The translations under genes and the position numbers were made by a program. Positions 1 to 21,655 of a stretch of DNA of 64,000 nucleotides are shown piece by piece. The notes under the pieces were generated by a model that made no database searches, was not told the DNA's origin, and worked only from the letters and a program-made list of their open reading frames with translations. Where the stretch lies: contig NC_134955.1 in NCBI RefSeq assembly GCF_965638725.1, positions 13,048,316 through 13,112,315 of the forward strand, given 5' to 3'. This stretch comes from Aptenodytes patagonicus. Its lineage: Eukaryota; Chordata; Aves; Sphenisciformes; Spheniscidae. How positions within the stretch are numbered: position 1 is the first letter of the stretch; each line of letters opens with the position of its first letter.

Positions 1-6916
<6,916 letters not shown>

Positions 6917-9900
6917 TTACCACGTACGCTTCCCGTTTTCGGAGCGACTTGGAAGAAGGGATGCGTGGAGGCATAGGTTTCCTTTAAAGGCGCTTGCTTT
7001 ATAATGGGCACAAGGTGCAAACAGTTCTTAAGCATTTGGGAAAACCCAGCGTTTTGTTCTGCTAGTTTCAGCAAAAAAGAAAAAAAAAGTCCCGAAGATG
7101 TGTCAGAGAATAAATATAAACAGAGCTGTCATTTCTGGAGGGGTTGACTCGGTCACAAAATCAGAATTGGACTGCTTATGTTGGTCCTGTATAAGTCACA
7201 TCTGCAGGCTTTATCCTACAAGCATTTAGGCACTGAAGTAATTTCACTTACATGAGTAGTCACAATAAAATAAGCAATGCTATTTATAAGTTAGGTGCAT
7301 AGTGATTGTAAAATTTAATTGGTAGTATACAGTCATTCACTGTCGTGTCTTCATTTGGAGGATGACATGCAGTGATGTACTTGAAATTTTGGGAGTTTTC
7401 TTTGTGAGAGGAGTTTATTGAACAGTCAGATAGTACAATCAGGAAAAAAGGTTTCACAGCCCATCCTGGAACAACTCTGAAATGAAGACACATTAACAAA
7501 GAAACTGCATATCGAACAGAAAAGCAGACATGCAAATACATACAGAAAATAACAAATTAAAAGTGATACAATTTAGAAAATTGATAAAGGACACTCTCCC
7601 TTTACTAGTTAAGTTAAACAGTTTCAGGAAATGCCACATTAAAAATTGATTCCCGTTACCACCCTACTGCACTAGTGGTCTTGCAAATGTTTACCATGCA
7701 CGGCGTTAGCATGGGCCACAGGCCATTCCCAACACGTAACCTGGATGGAGCCAGCTTGGTTTCGAAGGCCATCCTCTCTCAGTTGGCCACTGTCCCAGAG
7801 AATGGTCTAAGGCCGGCTAACCTGTACCATCTCAGCTGGCAAAATCTGCACTAGTCAGGTTTATCTAGAGTCTGAATTTCATGTATGAAACAGCTTAACA
7901 GACTTGCTTTTGTATATAAATTTTCCAGATGAGTGACTTCTCCATGGCTGTTGCTGGATAAAAAACTGGATTTCTCAGTTTCTCTTACTACTGGTTTGTT
8001 GGTGGTTTGGGGTTTTTTTTTACATAATGCTAAAAACTGTGATTTACACTACATAGCTTTTTTTTTAATTGCAAGTATGAAAATGAGTGCCTCATTTATA
8101 AAACTAAATGTCGAAGCAGCAGTGAATGGCTGGCTTTCTAAATAAGCCCAGGAGACATACAGACCCAGAAGACTCAAGTGGCAATGTAGCATAATTTCAG
8201 GACATGATGTCATAGGATGTTCTTCTATAAGTTGCCCAGATCTGCAGTCACACTCCAACTCTAGATGTTGCCCAAAATGTAAAAAAAAGTGAAATACTGT
8301 AGATTCAATACCACTAAAAAATGCTACAACAAAGTCTTTTCCATGCTTTTGTGTCACAACACGGATAACAAGATCAAATCTCAGTACTCTTTGTATCAAA
8401 GGAGCAAAGCAATAATGCCTCTAACCAGAGAGAACGTAGATGCTAAGATCCAACAACTTATGACACAGAATATATCTGCTCTAAAAAGAAAAATAAGTAC
8501 TTCAAAGGACAAAGAGCTCATGATGTGCTGGTTATACCTAATACTCTTTGTCAGATATACAGATGCGAAATGCTGCAAAGAAAAGCACAACGGGATGTGC
8601 TGTGGCTAGAGAAGCTTATCGCCAGAGCTGTTACCATTTGTATACAAAAGTGAGGAGGACAAAGAAAGGTTATGCAGAAGAATGTGTAAGCAATTGTCCA
8701 GAGCCTGAGTACTCCGAAAAAGCATGTCAAGGAATGTTTGCATTCACAAGGATGTTTGCATTTGCATCTTTGCTTGCCCTGAAGTAATAACAATAGCTAA
8801 CCTCACAGCAGGATTAATTGCATGAATGATTCACAGAAAATAATAAACGCAAGATTCAGTCAAGATGGACATTTCATGCAGACTGGGCATCAGCTTTAAG
8901 AAGAAACATCCATGAGGTTAAAAAATACATTTGCCATGGGTAGTTTAGTGTTAAAGAGGGAGATGAAATAGCAAAGATCAAAGAAAACAGACATACTAGC
9001 AGTTTGAGTGGAGCAACCTAACAGATGACAACTGACATCAAAGTACAAGGGACTGGTGAGCTGTGGCATCTTGAACACTGAAATTTTGTCAGGATTAAAT
9101 AAATATACCCGCTTTTGTCAGATACTTTCTTTGAACAGTATTAGCAGGACAAAAGAGACTAAGTCTAGCCATCACAGCACAGCAATTGGCGAGGACTTTG
9201 GCCAAAACTGTTCAGCAAACAAAGGAGGTGAAAAATGTCCTACCAAAGCATAAATAAGTATCTTTCAAGACACAACAGATGAGTTGATATAAGAATTTAA
9301 TTTTTAAGTCAAATTTCAAATCATGAGAGTTAACGTTGGAGAGAAATGTGTCCCTTAGCCAGGCAAGCCTCATCAAATCCTTGGTCTCGGAACAGAAAAA
9401 AACGTATACATGCTGCAGAGACTAACTGCCCTTTAATGTTCTCTGTTGTGTATGAACACTTGTAGACAACCTCAGGCTGCTGTGGGAGAACTGAGCTTCT
9501 CAAATTATCTCATAAAAGGCAGATGTGGTATTGTGCAGGCCTCAAACATTGGGTACAAATCAGTCGCAATTACTCCTGAAGATAAACATACTCTCATAGA
9601 CTGTCTTGGGTTTAGCAGCCATGTATATTTTCCCTGGAAAGTTGGAACAATAACAAAGACAATATTTGTCAGCTTTAATAAAGTAGTATACTCTCTTGGA
9701 GCTGACTGCAGAGCACTGCTTAGCATGTATGCCTTTCTGGGGTACAATTCTCTTTACGGTAAATGAAAAGCTAGAAGCCAAAAATTGTGATAAAGGGAGC
9801 ACAGCTATCAAAGATCTTTCTTGAAGTTTGGGTGCTTTCACCAGATCTTTCTAAAAAATTTTGCAGAATTTTTTATGCCATTTACATGTTCCAAAAAACG

Positions 9901-12900
9901 TAGTAACTGATAAATGCTGCTATCAGCTGTTCTGTGCCGGAACAGATTTGACAGCAGCCAGATTGACTGCAGCTATGCAAAGACAGTGTATTCCTGCATC
10001 AACAGCATTCAAAATATCAAACCAGAAATTGGAAAAAAATACTTGCATGTGAAGGTACCTACCAGTCCTACAAATCCAAAGGGAGTTTGGACATGGAGGG
10101 AGTGGATGAATCACCAGCACCCAAAGCTATCCTGGAGCTACTTCTGCTAAATCAAAGATGGCAATAGGAAGGAAAAAGTATGCGCAGAAATATTGTGCCA
10201 ATATGCGAAGTTTTCAAAGAACTATTTATATTAGTCTTAAAAGAAAAAGCTCAGATGGGATTCAGATATGAAGCTATAAAATTAAACTGATGATAATCAA
10301 CAGGATTTGGTGTAAAATCGCCAAAAAAACGTGATAAATTGTTTGAGGAGTTCTCTAGTTTGGCTGGGAAAATGCTGCAGAATAAATAGACTTCTTTGCT
10401 TTAAAATATCACAGTAGGCTATAACCCTGAGCACACATTGAAGGCTTTGAGAACTGGCTAAATGACAGTTCTCAGTAAAAAGGTGATAAGTGAAGAGTGA
10501 TGATTTAAGGGACCAGTTTCTATTGGATTTCAAGTGATACCACTGGCTGACTCTTTGCTATTTGATACTCAAGCAGTGTTGAAATAAATATAAAAATCGC
10601 CGCAGATCGGATGACATAAGACTAGCAAAACAATCCCATATGGATGGGACAAGCTGGCAACCTGAACAACAAACAGAAATGCACTTTAATGCTGCCAAAC
10701 ATAAAGTTATACATTTAAGAACAGAAAATGCAGGCAGGTTTCTGTACACTGAAAGGACTGTCAGGGATACCGTGGGCATGCAGGTTGACATGAGCTCCCA
10801 GCAGGACACTGTGGCAAAAGACTTAGTACAATCTTCGAGTTGAAAACAGAGGTCTGAAAAGGGGGAGTAGGGAAGTGATTTGTCCCTTCCTCTGGTGCTG
10901 GAGAGACAGATGCAATGTTGCCAGAGAACAGCTCTGGCAAATTTACATTTTTTACGTATTTACGAAGTGGACTGTATGAAATAGCCACAAAAATTATTTG
11001 AGATGAAGAGTTTATTCTTTTCATCTGTGTGAGACCTATTTGAAATGTCCAAGTTAGGTTTAAGACAAAAATTGTGAGGAGTCTTGATTACTGTATGTCA
11101 CTACTGTAATGATGAGATAAAGCAGAGATTTAGTGGGCAGCATAAGGGAGGTTCATTACGGGGTCCCTGCTCTGAAGTTGGCTCTAGCCGAGAGAGCAGG
11201 ATGCCATAGCATGCCCATCCTGTGGTTGCACAGCTCCCTTTAATCCCCCCCTAGTCAGCTGGGAGTTGGCTTCACCCCCAAGGTAAACTTTGCTGAAATT
11301 TTGTTCAGGATGGATGTAAAGAAGCCACTAACCTCCTTTATGTAGCCATAAGCTCAACAGTCACTCCACCCCACCAAAAAAAAAAGCACAAGTCACCCCC
11401 ACCCCTTCCAGCCAGATGGCAAGGCTTGAGCAATGCTAAACCCCATTTTCAGACAGGTTTCCCGGGGGACAGAGGCTGAAAACAAGATTTGGTCATTAGT
11501 TGGTGGAAGTGTATGCAAGCGGAACAGCAGGAGTAGAAATGCTGAGATGAAGCAGCACTGTAATATTAAGTGATATTAAGGCCAGTGATATTAAGGCCCT
11601 GAGTAAGTGCCAAGGAGATAGAGCTTTTATAGAGCTTTTAGACCAATGGCCTCTTAAAAACAAAAAAAACCCCCTGAAAAACCCTAAAAAACCCCAAAAC
11701 CCAAAAGCTTGAGCTGTGTGAAAATAAAGAAAAAGCTCTGATGTATGATTCTTCCGAGTTCAGAAAAACTGGACTTTTTTTTTTTTTTTAATAAACATCT
11801 CTTCAAAGGTACAGGACTCCCTTATCAATTCTTTCTTTTAACAGTTAACTCTGGGCAGCAAGCTGGGAAAAAACAGCAACAGTATCTCCTCAAGAAGAAA
11901 AAACTGGGTACTGAATGGCTCTTTCGTGAAGAAAGATGTAACAGGATCAAATATCTAACAGGTTAAACTAGAGAATCACTGAAACAAATTCCCAGTGGCA
12001 GTAATCAGTACTCTCTTGATGTCTTCTGACTGAGGCTGGATGCTGTTCTGGAAGATATGTTTTAGTAAAAACACAAGCTGTGCTTCACTGAAACTGACAA
12101 GATTAGGGCTTTAATAAAAAATATGTGCATAAAACTTGAATTGCCAGTACTATACAGGATGTTGGACTACATGATGTGATCATAAACTGCACGGTTTTGG
12201 TTTTTGCTGTTCGCTTTCAAGTTAGATGTATCTGCTCCTGAAGGCTCAGTTTCCACGTGGAAGTCCAGCTGACCCAGCCCAGAACCTGCTTCAGGCTCTG
12301 TGTGACAGGCAGTGGAGCAAGAGTGTCTGTAGCTACAGCAGTTTTATCTCCTCCTACCTCATGCACTGTTTTTTTAGCCTGTATATTTATATTTGTATAT
12401 GCATATATGCTTTTAGCTTTCCCTTATCATGATACGGAATACTCTCCAGCTCTGTAATCTACCCTCCGCCAAACTGCAAAAAATGTACTTCCCTTCATGC
12501 AGGGAAAATGAAACAGAAGGAGGCAGTTTCAAATAAGCCTCAGTGGCACGTAGACACAGACAATGAATGTCGGACACTAGAAAATGGTGAATTCTGTGCG
12601 CAAACCCATTGAATTTCATGGCCCTTAGGGAAAATGCCAAACTTACAAAGCTGCAGAATGGTGGAGCTGTGACACCCTGAGAGATAAGCAGGAGATAGTA
12701 ACTGGTATTTGCGGCACTGAGATGGCACTAACAATTTATGCTCTTTTCATGTTTTTAATTCAGTTGCACAACCACAGAAGTTAACAAAGGCACTGAATGG
12801 ATGTGTTGTATTATTGTGAAATGAAAACTCATGCTGAAGATCACAGAATTGCTGCAAGTGAATACAACATGTCCTCAGAATAATGACTGTGATCACTGTG

Positions 12901-15900
12901 TTCCTCAATAATGTTTTCTCTGTTCTCCAAGAATGCAGACTTGAAATTTTGAGGAAGCAAATTTGTAGAAAATCTAAGTATAAGGGATATGCATCCATGA
13001 TTTATTAGTGTTCAAGTGGATGCTGATTTTTAAACCACAAGCTTTCTAATGCATTTTTTACAGCCACGACACAGCAATAAACTGAAATTTTTCAGAAAGA
13101 GCTGTGAAAATGTTCAAGCTGGGGAACAGGCAAAAATTTCTGAAACTTCCTAAGAGTAAAAAAGTACATTTAAGCTATAACTTTAGCCATATTATTAACT
13201 ATGTGTCCAAGTGAGGCTTATGCAAGCTATATATACATTTATCAAATGTATAAAATTTTTTCTATTTAATAAGACAGAGAGTTCAAGTTAGTCCTGTTTA
13301 TAATAATTTTAGTCTTTATAATCATATCCTGTTTCCATGTAAATTGATTAAATAACAATGAGTACAGTAGAACAGGACTGGGATTTTATTATATTAAAAA
13401 TTCACTCAGAATAAATTTACAGCACTTAGGAAAAGGTTTTAATTTGCAAGGAACTACATACACGCATTAAGAATTTTAGTAATCTAGTAATGTAGCATTC
13501 AGTTTATTAACTCGTTCCAGTCTGTACAATTCTAGGCAGTTCCCTCCATAACACATCTGTGTTTAGAAAGCGTGCCAGCGTGGCTCCTCAGCGGCAGACG
13601 TAATTGCCTATGAAGCGTTTCTAGAGTCCTGGCAGCCAGGGAGGCTGTGAGGCAGCCAGGGGTGGTCAAGGCCATGATGAGGAGCCTCTGGTGTGCTCAG
13701 GGCTGCCCACACCCCTGGCCATCAGTTCCTAATGCTACTGTGAGGTGACACCCCTGGCCAGTAGGTTGGGAAGCTCGGTTTCCTTCAAGCACCTTAAATT
13801 GCCAGTAGGTATTTAGACTATGCAGTTTTCCACAGATGGTGAGCAGCACGTATGTCATCAGTAGCAGTAAGGATGTGCGTGAGAGAGAAGAAGAAGAATG
13901 TGGAGGCAGCAAAAGGAGAAAAGAGAGGGAAAGAATATCAGAGATGGAAAAGAAGGAAGTGATCTAGGAAAAGAAGGTATAAGAAAGGAGGCAGAGGTAA
14001 GAGGGATGAAGTTGATCAAGTCTGTTATGGCTATTATGCAATATGAATGACATCAAATGGCTGTGGTAACATTCATCCAAGGATGAGAAATCAGTAAATA
14101 TGATTGACCTCTAGTGATGACCAGAGTCTTAATTGCACATTTGGGATTTATTATATATTTATTATAAAAAACAAAACATATTTTGTTTTTGCTGGCATGG
14201 TACAATATTCCTACTTCTTACTTTTCCAGCTTTTCAGATCTACCTTTCCCTCTCCTTTCTAAACTTGAGGAGACAGTTACGTATACTACTAAGTCAATAT
14301 AATGAATAATAGTTTATCTTTAAATAAAAGACTAAATTGAACCTTTTAAAACTTTCCTGTTTAATTTTCATAAATAGCAAGTTCAAGATGACAGTTGTCC
14401 AATGCCAAACAGATACCCTTAAAATCCATTCTATGCCAAAATTTTAAGATTAAAATTTAGGCCAGGCCACTAGGTATATTCTCCACTCCCTTCCCCATTT
14501 GATATGTAAACATTTTTTCTTTTAGAAAAGTAAAGTAAATGGAGAGTACAGTTACCAGATTTCTGCATAATACAGGGGAAGTAGGTAGATAGAAAAGATG
14601 ACTTTTATGCAGGAAAAATGTAAAACCAGTTCTGTTCCTTTATGGAATATATAGCTGAAATAATCAGAACTGTGTTAAAAGCAGAGGCCCCACACAGGGC
14701 AGGTGAAGAATTGGAGCTACATGGCCAAGTGCGTTTCTTTGGGTCTGACTACAAATAAAGGAGACTGACTGTTGCTTGGTGAATTCTCTGTCCGTTTGAG
14801 AGGAACCATAATAAAGGCATCGAAGAAGTACCCAGGGCAGGCAGGGAAGTGCTTACAGCTGACTGGGAGAAAAACGAGGATTAGATACAGAGTTTGTGAG
14901 CAGCAAATAAGCTGGAAAGTTTACTTACAAGTACTAAAAGAAACATATTACCCCTTTCTGTCTGATTCCTGCTACACTAAGTGAAGCACAACTTTTGATA
15001 CATATTTTTAAAATAAATAGGATTTCATAAAAGTACCTTACTCCTTCACCAAATTACTTTTCTATTAGAAATAGCTCTATAGATCATAAGCCTTAGATAT
15101 CTGCTTATGTTAAAAGAGTAAAAAATAACAAAATTAGGATTGAAAAGTGTGATGGGTATTTCCTAGATAGAGCAAAGATAAGTATCAGAATTTGAGTGTA
15201 TTAAAAATACATTTTTTTGTTATAAGACCAAATTCTTTTAATTTCCTTCTTTTACTTGCATTTTAGATGTGATCTCATTAGCACTTTTATTAGGTGACTC
15301 GTAGTGTTTATTCTTTGCAAGTCTTTACAATTCAGTATTGCTGTCCAAATGGGATTGGGTTATATTGTTTTAAATACTAGTATTTTTTTATTTAACAAAA
15401 GTGGTTATAATGCTGAGGAAGGGTAAACATAGGACCCATTCTGACTTGTATGTAAATTGCTAAAGAAATACAGATATTAAAATAAGCGATTAAATTGACA
15501 TTATTCAACTTTATACTCTACCTGTGGGCACATGTGTGTGTTTCTTGATGACTGTTGGTGCACCACTAACTGTTTATGTGGAATAATAGGTGGGTGAGCT
15601 GGGGTGTGTATGTGCTACAGCTGGGTATCTGCCTGTGACATACAAACACATAGGACACATAGCTTTATCTTAGTTAGTTTCTGCGTGAGCAGCAGCCCAG
15701 ATGTATTGGCATTATCTTCAACTGAGGCTAGCTGAGTTAGTACAGAGCTGGCCCAGAAATTCATACTCCTGTGGCTTCCAAGCTCCTGGTAGCCAACAGC
15801 CTGATTAAAATTAGCTCAGTTAGCCTGGCCTGTGGGACAAAGAGACCTCATGATTGCTGCATGCTAATTCCAGTAGCTGCAACAGCAAGGCAGGGAATGT

Positions 15901-18900
15901 ATGGGAACATGAGAACCGTATTGCCAATGCCCATGTCTTTGGCTGAACGAGGCTCCGTGTCTTTTCAAAGTGTTTTGTGAAGTACCAAAGTGGAAAACAC
16001 TTGCCCCTCATTTCACCTTTTGAAGACACGTGAATGATGCATGCAGGGCAACACAGTGTTCTCAAGATAACAAAGAACTGTGTCAGCTTCCTCCCTGGGC
16101 GCTCCTCATACACCTTGGTTCCTGCTTGCCAGCATTCTGCTGTTCTGCTCCTGGCCTTTCCTGAGCAGGATTCCTCGCTTCAGAATGTGAAATGAATTTT
16201 CATTCATGTTTCAGCTGGGTTGACAAGATAAAATAATGAATTGCTACAGCTAAATCAAGCTGAAAGTTTATTAAAGTATTTGCATCAAACTGTATCACCA
16301 GTACAGCAAGTAATTCCACATAAAAACCCAAACATGCTGGTTCAGCTACAATAAGGATTTCTACAGAATAATGGCATACCAGCTTTTTTTAGTTCTTATA
16401 AAGCCACTTATCAGTCTTCCTGTGGATTCCTTTTATTTTCTCTGTACTAGCCTTGCTTATTCAGAAATTATTACATCATATTAATTAATAATGTCTTACA
16501 CAAGCATTTGACATTTCTTCTCTGCAGTCATTGGCTTTAGCCTATTTTGTTGTGGGAAGTGGGCCAAAAAGCTGATCCTGTAGTCTGTCCACAGGCAAAA
16601 AGCAACTAGTGTTGTGTGCAGTAGAAAAAGTGTGTGAATTTCCTTATCACAGATATTTGTAGATCTGGATTTCTGCATTCAGCCAAGCTATTCGACAGGA
16701 AACTTGTCTAGGACTGGGTGCATAATGTTCAAGATTGAAATGAAGAGGTTTCCTTCACAGAACTGCCTTAGGTGAAAACAGTCTATACTTATCAGACCGT
16801 CCCCATTTAATCTCTAATCCTGATTAACAACTGACTCTGTGATGCTCATTTATTACGATAGTAAGTGCTATCAGTCATATTATAGCTTTTTCAATTAATT
16901 TAATAATATCCCATAGGAATACACATACATCAATTCATTTCTCAGGATATTGGCAGCTTTTCTAAAATGTTTCAATTAAACACATTCTGACCCCTTTGAT
17001 GTTGCTCTGAATTTTAATTATTTTCCATTGCAGAATACTGGTTTAATGATGACCTGAATATATTTCTTAAAAACTATGTGTGTGGTTGCATATGGCAAGG
17101 GTGAAAGGTTTGTTCCTTGTGGATTGGTTATCGGTCCACTCATTATGAATGGTTAGTTTCTGGAAGAACTTAGACCTTAGAGGCCAGATCAGGAGAAATA
17201 CTGGGCACTCTCACTGCAGACATTTTGTATCTCACAGAAAAAGCAAAACAGAAGAAAATATGGCATGACATTTGCACATATTCTGATTAGATCATGCATT
17301 CTTAAATTGTGAATTGTGAAACACATCAGAACAGGAAAAAAAAATCATCCCATTAACTTTTCCCCTCCTAATCTCAAATGCAATTCATGCAATTCTTCTG
17401 AAGGTTCCAGGGACTCCTTCCAATATGGTAAATATTTAGAAGTTCTAAACTTTTTCACCGGGAGTTTTGCTTTTTTTGGAAAAAGTAATACCGGGTTTTC
17501 CTACTTTTCCTTTTTTCTTATCCTTCTTTCTTCTACAATCTGTTTTACACTCCCGTATTACCTGAACACACTTCTCCATCTTCCTTTCCCCATCAGAACT
17601 GTTGTTCCACATTTTCTTCCTGAATCATGTGTCTAACCACTATGTCATTTTTTTCCAAATCTTTGTCTGGTCTCCACTTCCAAATATCCCCGATTATTCC
17701 TCTCTTCCTCTACTAAGATAGAAGAAACTTTCAATCAAAGTAGAAACTCTGACCTCTCTCTTCAGATCTTCTGAGACCTTTGAGCAACATGTGGAAATAA
17801 AGCAAAGGATCAACCAACCTGCAGTCTTTTGCCTGCCAGCCACCAGCCAGCGGTTCATTGACGACTGTAAATAACTGCTGGTCAGGCTATTTAAATCTGA
17901 AAATTATTAATTCTGAAAACTAAGGCACATTTAATTTTGAAAATCTTCATTCATGTTTCCAGTGCAAATTGGGAAAAACTGCAGAAATAAACCTTCAGCT
18001 ACCTGACCATACCATTCTCCTGCAGTATTTCCGTACAGCAGGTACTTTCTGACAGACTCTGAGATCACCTGCTTTCTCTCCTGAGCAGGGGCACTGCCTC
18101 TAGTTTCAGCCATTTTTGATCACTCTGTATGTTGTGCATCAATGCCGTGAGAAATGGCCTGTTGGAAGCAGGAGAAAGAGCCTCTGCATTTGTATGCGTG
18201 ATGAACTACATATTCTTCCCTTCTTATCCCACACATGTACATGCTTACTTTCCAGATTAATTCTCTGCAATTATCCTCTTCAGCAATGAAAACAACCCTC
18301 TCTCAGAGCATGAGCAGTGAATGGCTTTGATCATCCAACCTGCTACGATTTGTGGGTACATTGGTGATGAGAATAGATTCAGGAGCAATACTAAAAGCAG
18401 CAGAACTTCAAGCTGATGATTTCATGAGGGTTGCAAGAAGGATGAGTAAACTAATGCTGCTGTCACTCATAGCACTACCCAGTATTGTGTGTAAGGCTTT
18501 GTGTCACAAAAACCAGGCTGCTTCTGCCATCAGACCAGAACTGTGTTCTCCCTGTGTGACATAACATTGTTTACCAAGTTATGTAGGTAAGAGAGAAATG
18601 TATTCCCAGGAACATAAAACCCTAGGAACACAGTTACGACACAGTGCTACACTGAGACATTCTGAGCCTGAATTTCAGAGAAGCTGAGGTCAGAAGTCAG
18701 ATAATCAGCATTTCTGAAAAGCTCCATTTTTATGATTTCTCCTTTGCCAGGCATGCTTACCATAAGCTGGGTCACATTGCTTAAGGTCATTCATGTTATT
18801 TAGGTAATTAATGAGAAGACATGCAAATCCTTGCTAACACTGAAGCAAGTAGTGTTAATTTTATGCTTTATTGGTCTGTTTTTCAAAACTATGTGCCAGT

Positions 18901-20357
18901 ACTGCTGATTTGCTCCTCCTTTTCCAAGCCAAATGCATTTACCACTTAACACCAAAGGATGATTAAAACTGCACTCAGAGCGCAACATGGAAGATGATTG
19001 CTGATAATTTAACCATTTGACTCTGCAATACCATTAGGCAATTGGCTGTTGACATACCCTTTCTGCTGGTAACCCAGTTCAGGTAACCAAATGGCGTGTT
19101 GTGTAAAGACCACATTCCAAGAGAGCTGTAGAATAAATGAGGAAGTTGGACTGGTTTCTGTTCAGATCTCAACAAGTTCTCATTTTTTATCTTTCACGGT
19201 GTTTACTCTCTGCTTTGTATCTTATTCGTTTCAATTATTTTTTATAAACACATTTTCTCCTCTAGCTTCTTTCTTAGCATTAGGGGACAGAGCTAGGACC
19301 TCAATTCAGGGCAAATTAGAATTAAAGGAAGCTTTCTTTATGATAGTGTAACCTGCTCGGCCTACTTACAGTGACATAGCAAAATGCAGAAGGGAAATGT
19401 CAATAGACAGTTACAATGATCTGACCCCTTGTCTACTTTTTAAGAACCGGGCAGCAAAAGGAGCTCACTCAGGTCTTGGTGAGTTCCAGCAGGTGGTTCC
19501 ACTTGGGCCTTTGTGAGGATAGTGTAAAAAGCAGCTTAAAAACACCTGATTGCACTCTGCAGCATTAATTTCTGTCATTACTCCAGCAGATTAGATACTG
19601 TCAAAGCTACACACCCCAGTATGTGTTCAATACTGGGAGGCGGCCTGAAGCTGGCTGTCCAGACCAATGCTCTTTGTGAGTTACCTTCACACAAACCCCA
19701 GGCTTTCCAGATAAGGCATGTTACGGGCCCACGTGGCTGGACAGTGCAATGTGGTTACATCAGGAACAGTGACCTGGCCCACAAAAGGGTGACAGTAAGT
19801 GATGGGGTTGAGATGGAATAGAACAAGCCTCGGGCACAGGCTGTTTAAATGGGCACTGAAAATCTCCACTTCTGACTGTTTTTTTTCTGCTAGTATACCA
19901 TTCCTAGTGTTACTTTTGAACAACTCTGTGGCCATACAGTGAGGCAGTTCAGGAACCAGTCCAACAAAGAATAAACCAGCAAAAGGAAACACAGAGTATT
20001 ATTCAGTGAGATCAAAGGCCCCTGCTCAGGTTCACTATTCACACCTTCCCTCTTGAATTTGTGTGCCCAAGAACAAGAATCAAAAGACAGAAACTTCTGC
20101 CAACACCCCATTATATATCCTAAGCCTCAGTTTAACTGAACTGACACTCTGATTCCACATTTGTAGAGGCAGAATCTGTAAAAACAGTCTGAAAAGTACG
20201 TAATGGCATCTAAAGAGAAATTAAAATGGTTCTTTGATCAGATTAAAGATAATGTTTTTATCAGCATGAAATAACTTAGATTTGGGAACTTTTGCCCTGC
20301 AGACAGGTATGTCCAGCTACCTTATTGCTATAAATTAGACGGAATCCTTGAAGGTAC

Positions 20358-20380
20358 ATATTCCTTCTTAGAAGGAATAT
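20358..20380. repeat. 23-bp palindrome centred on a STAT-type TTCTTAGAA
   Basis: Two 11-base arms (ATATTCCTTCT and AGAAGGAATAT) flank a single T. The centre reads TTCTTAGAA, which fits the STAT consensus TTCN3GAA. The site is intergenic, about 7 kb upstream of TMEM41B. The palindrome is seen directly; any STAT binding is inference. Confidence 0.6.
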
Positions 20381-21612
20381 TTGACTTTTCAGCAATGTTA
20401 GTATAAACTCAGCTGCAGACAGGGCATAAATTTGATCATTACATTTAATCCTAAGCTAGTATTGAATATGAATCACGGCTAATGGGTGTATCCCAGAATA
20501 AGGGCATATACAGTCTTCACACGGAAATTTACAGATTTGATAGTTATCACAAGTAATAAATGCCAGATTATAAATACCTCACCTGCGGGCAAGCGCTGCA
20601 TGGCTGAACTCTCGCACAGCTGATTTTGAGTCAAGCAAGGACTCTCCTTGCAGCTCCGCATACTCACCCTCCTCTTGTGCTGCCTCCCTTTTATCTGTCC
20701 GCGATTTGGACTGCTGCTCCTGTTGGCCTCCCCTTACCCCGCTGTGCTCCATTATGTGTGGGTTGTGCTGTGCTTCACAGGTGCCTGCAGAGCTTTGAAG
20801 AAGGAGACGCTGAGCAAGAATAAGGAAGATTTTCTTGGTTTGGAAATATTTTTACTTCCCTTGCTACCTATCTTAAAGAGCTGACATTGGCTGAACTCTT
20901 TAACATATTTTCTGCCTGAGCCCATTCCCAGAACTCAGATGCTGTAGGCTAGGCTAGGAGTTGGGATGAGGTAATTGCCAGAGGTGAAGTTGTTCAGCCC
21001 TCTTCCTGTTACAAACAGCAAGTTATTTATTTCTCTCAGGAGGACACTTGAGATTCCCTGTACTGTGATGAGAACTCCCTCTTTCCCTGGTATTTTTAAT
21101 AAGAGCTTTGACTTTTTAGAGAAAGTCCTTCCCGAGTCCAGGGAAAAAAAAAAGAATCAGAAGTAAAGCCTCTGAAGGTTGGTACTACATTTAAGGAACC
21201 TGACGGAGCTTTCATGACCCTTAGTTGGGATGGCATAAACTTATTACAGGGTATGTTTCACTCTTAATTTGCAAAAATAACCTTTAATTCCTGTCTTCTT
21301 GCATTCAAATATAGGATATGAGCAGACTAACCAGAAAAGTTTCTTTCCCCATTTCATGCACACCATCGGCACGTGCAATAGAAAAAAAAAATGTAGCTGG
21401 CTATTTAGGGTGATCTATGAACTGTTAATTAGGAACAACATCTGCATCAGAACTGAGAATCTGGCTTTTATTTTTACCTTTTGGGATAGAAACATCATAG
21501 CTATCTATTTTACTGTGTTTCTAATTAATTAAGCAGTAATGAAAATAGGTACACACTATTAAAAATGTGCATTTTGTATATTTGTACATAAATCTGTGTA
21601 CAGCATATTGTA

Positions 21613-21655
21613 TGTACATATGTACAGTATGTATATAAAATGTACAATTGTACAT
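21613..21655. repeat. Cluster of AT-rich palindromes built on TGTACA
   Basis: A perfect 14-bp palindrome TGTACATATGTACA (21613-21626) is followed by a perfect 16-bp palindrome ATGTACAATTGTACAT (21640-21655). Both are in a TA/GT-rich stretch that resembles a degenerate microsatellite. No function is implied. Confidence 0.6.

Noticed and set aside
8049-9841. Cluster of 60-116 codon frames between 8.0 and 9.8 kb
   Set aside because: They overlap each other on both strands, lack splice-site support and show no recognisable motifs. They are consistent with chance in AT-moderate DNA.
11571-11598. Short direct repeat TGATATTAAGGCC, considered as CRISPR-like or satellite
   Set aside because: There are fewer than two full 15-bp copies with no spacers. 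It is a simple local duplication in a eukaryotic genome.
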